DNA of 9,687 nt from Nitrospinota bacterium. Lineage in GTDB: Bacteria; Nitrospinota; Nitrospinia; UBA9942. Position numbers and translations under genes: made by a program. The notes below the pieces were generated by a model that saw only the letters and a list, made by a program, of their open reading frames with translations, did not search any database and was not told the origin of the DNA. Positions 6,274-9,687 of the stretch are shown here, one piece after another (the stretch's first letter is position 1; the number at the start of each line of letters is the position of its first letter). The stretch covers positions 1 through 9,687 of the forward strand of contig JACRGN010000074.1 in the NCBI GenBank assembly GCA_016234205.1, given 5' to 3'.

Positions 6274-6428
6274 GCGTAAAACACTAATTTTCATTTGTCC
6301 GACAAATCCGCCCCACTTTCCGAATGGCGTCCACCATCTGTTGAATTTCGCTGGATGTGAAAGTTATTAACTCCACATTTTAAATTTCCTGCTTCCACCC
6401 TCACCATCTCTTGGGTTATACTGTAAAT
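6274..6428. other. Intergenic stretch without a recognised gene
   Basis: No credible coding region is seen. The longest readable frame in the middle is about 30 codons on the minus strand (MVDAIRKVGRICRTNEN at its end) with no identifiable family. The composition around 6305-6400 is less AT-rich than its surroundings and could be debris of a mobile element or a lost gene, but I cannot identify it. It contains the palindrome at 6293-6307. No T-tailed terminator hairpin follows the XRE stop codon. Confidence 0.4.
6293..6307. promoter_or_regulatory. 15-bp perfect palindrome ATTTGTC-C-GACAAAT, candidate regulator site
   Basis: ATTTGTC and GACAAAT form perfect 7-bp arms around a single central C, 20 bases after the XRE stop codon. 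The octamer ATTTGTCC is identical to the left half-site at 5684-5691. This compact symmetric form fits a dimeric HTH protein. Confidence 0.5.
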
Positions 6429-6598
6429 CCAAATTATGCACGAACAATTTGGAGAAGACCATATGTCCCTGTAGCGACTGTTAAATTTTCACTTTTCCAT
6501 GGATGGTAAAAAGTGAAAATTTCCACAGTTCAGACAGCCATGGACGGCTGTATGAACGGCAAGCGGAAGGGATATATGGTCTTATTCACGCATTTTTT
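6429..6598. other. Multi-hairpin structured region (three-way-junction fold) upstream of the membrane aminopropyltransferase-like gene
   Basis: Four palindromes were read. An outer stem pairs 6455-6470 with 6568-6583 over 16 positions with one G-U-compatible mismatch. It encloses two hairpins. The first has a 14-bp perfect stem, AAATTTTCACTTTT (6483-6496) with AAAAGTGAAAATTT (6509-6522), extended by ACTGT/ACAGT. The second pairs 6528-6539 with 6546-6557, 11 of 12, centred on ACAGCC/GGCTGT with a 6-base loop. Upstream, CCAAATT/AATTTGG (6429-6452) forms a local hairpin, while 6429-6444 can also pair with 6583-6598 (12 of 16). It could be a cis-acting RNA, a small RNA or another nested palindromic repeat. 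No known riboswitch is recognised. Confidence 0.5.
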
Positions 6599-6632
6599 GG
6601 GATAAAATCACAATTCAATTTATGAAAAGTTG

Positions 6633-9425
6633 ATGAGAAAATTAATTCTATTCCTGTTTTTTGCCTCAGGCATAAGCGGGCTTATTTATGAAATAGTATG
6701 GACGAGGATATTTACCCTTCTTTTTGGTAATACAACCTATGCCATAAGTACCGTCCTTACCGCCTTTATGGCAGGTCTTGCCGCAGGGAGTTTTATATTC
6801 GGAAGAATTGCAGATAAAATCCAGAATTCAGATTCCGCAATCCGCAATCCGCAATTCGCAATCTTAATCAAGTCCCCTCTCATGCTTTATGCAACTCTTG
6901 AACTGTGCATAGGCATTTCTGCCCTATTAGTTCCTCCTTCTTTAAGCATATTAGACAGTTTTTATATTTCTATCCTGGGAGATTCTCTCCCATCTGCCTT
7001 TTATTCTAACACTGTAAGATTTCTCATTTCCTTTTTCATACTGTTTATACCTACTACACTAATGGGGGGGACACTCCCTGTATTGAGCAGATTTTTTATT
7101 CATAAAATAGAGGAGTTGGGATGGAATGTAGCCATTATCTATGCAGTTAATACACTGGGGGCGGTTATTGGGTGTTTCATGACAGGGTATATGTTCATAG
7201 CGACTATTGGTGTAAAGAATACAACCCTATTGGCTGTGTTTATAAATATTGCAGTAGGGGTGGTGGCAATGATTTTAGCTTTAAAGATAGGTATATCACC
7301 TTCAAATCAGGAATCGGTAGAGGGGGGGCAAGGGGTCAAGGGGGTAAGGGGGCGAGATAAAAAACCCTTGAACCCTCGAACCCTCATACCCTCAAACCCT
7401 TCTTTATTGCTTTTCTTCTTCGGCCTCTCAGGCTTTACATCACTGTCTTATGAAATACTCTGGACAAGGGCATTCTCCCTGACATTCTATTCAACAGTAT
7501 ATCTATTCAGCAACATATTGACTGTATTTTTATTGGGTATAGCCATTGGGAGTTTTATATTTACAAGATTTATAGACAACCCCCTCACCCCCTTTTCTAA
7601 GGGGGATTCCACCTCTCAGGGGGGGATTGATTTGATAAGGGTATTCGGCATTATAGAATTTTTAATAGGGGTATGTGCCTTAATAAGTATAATCTTTTTC
7701 CAGTGGCTGCCATTCGGCATAAACAGTATCAGCTCATTATTTGATGAGATGACATGGCAGAAGAATATTTTGATAACTTTTATTATTAATCTATTTGTCA
7801 TGTTTATACCAACACTCCTCATGGGACTGACCTTCCCCCTTATTGGGAGGCTATACACAGACAATCTGGATTTATTGGGCAGGAAAATCGGGAATGTATA
7901 TTCTATAAATACTATAGGCAGTATTATTGGTTCCTTTGTGTCAGGTTTTATACTTATTCCATTTCTTGGTGTGCAAAAAGGTATTTTATTTATTTCATTT
8001 ATAAATCTAATAATGGGGATTATTATAATTTTTAAGAGTCCTGCCGGAGTTAGCGGACTTAAATGGTCAGGCTTAACCTCTGCTGTTATAATTTTGTTTG
8101 CATTCGGGAAGATTGCAGCGGCAGGTATAAATATGGGGGTTGGTTATAGTCTTAATGGGAATATAATTTTTTCAAAAGAGGATGTGAGCGGAACAGTTAA
8201 GGTAATAGAGGATGAGACTGGCCGTTTTCGGACATTGATGGTAAATAACTATTCCCTTGCTACAAGCGGTGATATAGCTGTGAGATTCGGTCATATACCG
8301 TTACTCCTTCACAATAAACCTGAGGATGTCCTTGTAATATCCCTCGGCTCAGGGATAACAGTCGGCGCTGTCGGACAGCATCCTGTTAAAAATATAGAGT
8401 GTGTGGAGATAGTCCCAGCCGTTAAAGATGCGGCAGGGCTTTTTGAGAAAGAAAATCATAATATTTTAAAAGACCCGAGGCTCAGGCTTACCATATGGGA
8501 TGGAAGGAACTATGTACTAATGACAAAGAATAGATACGATGTAATTATATCAGACCTTTTCCAGCCTGATAGTGCAGGGACAGGTAATCTGTATTCAAAG
8601 GAGCATTATCAGAATTGCAAAGACAAATTAAAAAACGGAGGTTTAATGGCACAATGGCTCCCTTTATATCAGCTTTCAACAGAGGATTTGAAGATTATAA
8701 TGGCTACATTTTCTAAGATTTTTCCTCATGTTACTGTCTGGTATGGAGATATAAACAGTGCTAAGCCTACACTTCTTCTTCTTGGCTCAGAGTCTCTTTT
8801 GAATGTAGATATGACTCAATTGCAGGATAAGATGAGGCAGGATGGTGTAATTTCTGATATTATAGAAAAAGATAACCCTTTTGCATTTATGAGTTTCTTT
8901 ATAATGGATGAAAAAGGTGTCTCAAAATTTACAGAAGGGGCAGAATTAAATTTAGATGATAAGCCATATATTGAATTCTCTGCACCTAAATATATATGGA
9001 AACGTTCAGAGTCGGCAGTTCAAAACTTCAGAGAGTTGAGTAAATTTAGAGAATTACCAGCTTCAATCCTCCCAACTCCCAACTCCCAACTCCCAACTTA
9101 TTTTAAAGGGAGGGGGCACATAATAGAGGGAAGGTTGTATCACTCTGAAGGTTTGTTTGATAAAGAGATTGAAGAATACAGAATGGCAGAGATGGAGAAT
9201 CCCTTTGACCCGTATTTGGGATTTGCCTATTTTGAATTGGGATATGAATATTATACAAAAGGTATGTTTAAGGATGCAGTATCCGTTTTTGAAAGGGGAA
9301 AGGCTATAAACAGGGACATAAAAGAGATGCAATTCTATCTTGCAAAATCCTATTATAATTTGGGAATGCAGAGAGAATATGAGGAGATATTGAAACAGAA
9401 TCCGGAGTTTGTGAAGAAAAATTAA
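6633..9425 (+). CDS. Membrane-embedded spermidine-synthase-like (SpeE-family) protein with duplicated membrane half and C-terminal TPR repeats
   Basis: 930 aa from the ATG at 6633; a TTG at 6630 adds one residue, neither start has a clear Shine-Dalgarno, and ATG-AAA-AGT-TGA at 6622 overlaps as TGATG. Residues about 5-225 and 260-470 are two copies of one multi-helix unit (SGLIYEIVWTRIF / TSLSYEILWTRAF; FIPTTLMGGTLPVLSR / FIPTLLMGLTFPLIGR). Residues about 515-725 are aminopropyltransferase-like: SAM-binding ISLGSGIT, acidic VEIVPAV, WDGRNYV and the active-site segment SDLFQPDSAG. Spermidine synthases have DxxDP there. This protein has DLFQP, the second Asp being Gln, so classical putrescine aminopropylation is doubtful. 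Residues about 828-930 hold two or three TPR-like units. Four short repeats are read in frame at loops (about 64-79, 230-257, 317-333, 812-823). Such fused MFS/SpeE proteins are known but of unclear function. Confidence 0.9.
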   Translation: MRKLILFLFFASGISGLIYEIVWTRIFTLLFGNTTYAISTVLTAFMAGLAAGSFIFGRIADKIQNSDSAIRNPQFAILIKSPLMLYATLELCIGISALLVPPSLSILDSFYISILGDSLPSAFYSNTVRFLISFFILFIPTTLMGGTLPVLSRFFIHKIEELGWNVAIIYAVNTLGAVIGCFMTGYMFIATIGVKNTTLLAVFINIAVGVVAMILALKIGISPSNQESVEGGQGVKGVRGRDKKPLNPRTLIPSNPSLLLFFFGLSGFTSLSYEILWTRAFSLTFYSTVYLFSNILTVFLLGIAIGSFIFTRFIDNPLTPFSKGDSTSQGGIDLIRVFGIIEFLIGVCALISIIFFQWLPFGINSISSLFDEMTWQKNILITFIINLFVMFIPTLLMGLTFPLIGRLYTDNLDLLGRKIGNVYSINTIGSIIGSFVSGFILIPFLGVQKGILFISFINLIMGIIIIFKSPAGVSGLKWSGLTSAVIILFAFGKIAAAGINMGVGYSLNGNIIFSKEDVSGTVKVIEDETGRFRTLMVNNYSLATSGDIAVRFGHIPLLLHNKPEDVLVISLGSGITVGAVGQHPVKNIECVEIVPAVKDAAGLFEKENHNILKDPRLRLTIWDGRNYVLMTKNRYDVIISDLFQPDSAGTGNLYSKEHYQNCKDKLKNGGLMAQWLPLYQLSTEDLKIIMATFSKIFPHVTVWYGDINSAKPTLLLLGSESLLNVDMTQLQDKMRQDGVISDIIEKDNPFAFMSFFIMDEKGVSKFTEGAELNLDDKPYIEFSAPKYIWKRSESAVQNFRELSKFRELPASILPTPNSQLPTYFKGRGHIIEGRLYHSEGLFDKEIEEYRMAEMENPFDPYLGFAYFELGYEYYTKGMFKDAVSVFERGKAINRDIKEMQFYLAKSYYNLGMQREYEEILKQNPEFVKKN
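6834..6861 (+). repeat. In-frame heptamer array TCCGCAA x4 (first half loop)
   Basis: TCCGCAA occurs three times in tandem (6834-6840, 6841-6847, 6848-6854), followed by TTCGCAA (6855-6861). It encodes the polar stretch SAIRNPQFAI in the loop after the GRIADK motif of the first membrane half. The 7-base unit means a copy-number change would shift the frame. Confidence 0.88.
7319..7400. repeat. In-frame octamer palindromic repeat with G-quadruplex motif, between the two membrane halves
   Basis: The left arm has tandem octamers GGGGCAAG, GGGTCAAG, GGGGTAAG, GGGGCGAG. The right arm has TTGAACCC, TCGAACCC, TCATACCC, TCAAACCC, loosely the reverse complement. Four G-runs of 7, 4, 5 and 5 bases at 7322-7352 with loops of 3, 4 and 3 bases form a canonical quadruplex pattern on the coding strand. 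The element encodes the glycine/lysine/proline-rich linker around residues 230-257. Confidence 0.88.
7580..7625. repeat. In-frame nested palindrome (C-run/G-run) in the second half loop
   Basis: The inner hairpin is CCCCCTT (7588-7594), loop TTCT, AAGGGGG (7599-7605). An outer pair, CCCCCT (7580-7585) and AGGGGG (7618-7623), flanks it. It encodes NPLTPFSKGDSTSQGG in the loop after TRFID, the position equivalent to the first-half insert at 6834-6861. Confidence 0.85.
9071..9098 (+). repeat. In-frame perfect heptamer array CCCAACT x4
   Basis: Four identical tandem copies of CCCAACT occur at 9071-9077, 9078-9084, 9085-9091 and 9092-9098. They encode LPTPNSQLPT in the linker between the catalytic-like domain and the TPR tail. 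A change of one unit would shift the frame and remove the TPR region. Confidence 0.92.
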
Positions 9426-9446
9426 GAATCAGGAACAAAAACATGA

Positions 9447-9514
9447 TTAGCCACGGACTTACACAGACTTTAAAATAAGGAAAAATATTTTAGTCAGTGA
9501 AAGTCTGTGGCTAA
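9447..9514. repeat. TAGCCAC-type palindromic element (simple form)
   Basis: It has perfect 8-bp terminal inverted repeats TTAGCCAC (9447-9454) and GTGGCTAA (9507-9514), longer imperfect arms, and an AT-rich centre with TAAAATA/TATTTTA. Positions 9493-9515 are an exact reverse complement of 4612-4634, so this is the same element as at 4613-4744 in the opposite orientation without the inner palindrome. It lies 21 bases after the membrane-protein stop and could serve as a terminator, although no T-run follows directly. Confidence 0.9.
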
Positions 9515-9528
9515 AGATTTTATTCTTT

Positions 9529-9687
9529 ATGCCAGATACAATTCTTATAATAGATGATGAGATTGATATGCTTGAGAACTGCTCCAGGATTTTGAAAAAT
9601 CTTGGGTGTCAGTGTATTACTGCCTCAAACGGTGAGGAGGCTATAAAGATTGTAAGAGAGAAACTGCCTGATTTGATTATAACAGAC
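9529..9687 (+). CDS. Response regulator receiver domain, N-terminal part (cut by window end)
   Basis: The first 53 residues of a CheY-like receiver read MPDTILIIDDEIDMLENC and onward through SNGEEAIKIVREKLPDLIITD. The acidic pair IIDDE binds the metal ion. The last codon in the window is the Asp of LIITD, the expected phospho-acceptor at the end of the third strand. Any output domain lies beyond the window, so the type (stand-alone, NtrC-like or other) cannot be told. The ATG at 9529 lies 15 bases after GTGGCTA of the upstream repeat and has no visible Shine-Dalgarno. A partnership with the histidine kinase at 2545-4593 is possible but not shown. Confidence 0.88.
   Translation, partial: MPDTILIIDDEIDMLENCSRILKNLGCQCITASNGEEAIKIVREKLPDLIITD

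Noticed and set aside
6305..6400. Insertion-sequence end or transposase remnant
   Set aside because: The composition is suggestive, but no transposase motif, terminal repeat or target duplication could be read, so it is left unassigned.
6455..6583. tRNA or rRNA gene
   Set aside because: The hairpin sizes do not fit a cloverleaf, and there is no T-loop or anticodon-arm signature.
9071..9098. CRISPR-like array
   Set aside because: The units are 7 bases with no spacers, so this is a simple tandem repeat.

Overview
The window (about 38-40% GC by eye) is a chromosomal segment of an uncultured-type Gram-negative bacterium. It encodes a lipoprotein solute receptor, secreted proteins and two-component signalling proteins. 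Its style, with AT-rich genes, many two-component genes and short palindromic repeats inside and between genes, resembles metagenome-derived Nitrospirota or Desulfobacterota genomes. That placement is a low-confidence inference because no rRNA or marker gene is present.

Layout. Positions 1-4593 (+) hold a probable operon: a periplasmic solute-binding lipoprotein of the branched-chain amino acid receptor type, a secreted SUMF/FGE-like domain protein overlapping it by one base, and a membrane sensor histidine kinase. Positions 4751-5557 (-) hold a two-gene unit, a small winged-helix-like protein followed by a zinc-ribbon response regulator. It is transcribed convergently with the kinase. An XRE-type regulator (5836-6273, +) is divergent from that unit. 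Its promoter and the minus-strand promoter share identical hexamers (TTGACA-17-TATTTT), and an 8-bp inverted repeat overlaps the minus-strand one. Positions 6274-6632 contain no gene but have several nested palindromes. Positions 6633-9425 (+) encode a large membrane protein fused to a spermidine-synthase-like domain and a TPR tail. A second response regulator starts at 9529 and runs off the window at its phospho-acceptor Asp.

The most striking feature is the repeat population. At least ten short elements were read directly. Many are inverted repeats, several are nested (one palindrome inside another), and several have arms built of degenerate tandem units of 6, 7 or 8 bases. Three share a TAGCCAC terminus, and two of these (4613-4744, 9447-9514) are the same element in opposite orientation, one with an extra palindrome inside. 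Others lie in frame inside coding regions: in the kinase ATP-binding domain, at four sites in the membrane protein, and at the 5' ends of the first two genes, where they contribute signal-peptide or leader residues. This resembles in principle the Rickettsia palindromic elements, but I recognise no named family.

Functionally, the receptor, SUMF-like protein and kinase could form a sensing module that detects a periplasmic ligand and signals through one of the two response regulators. This is inferred from gene order only.
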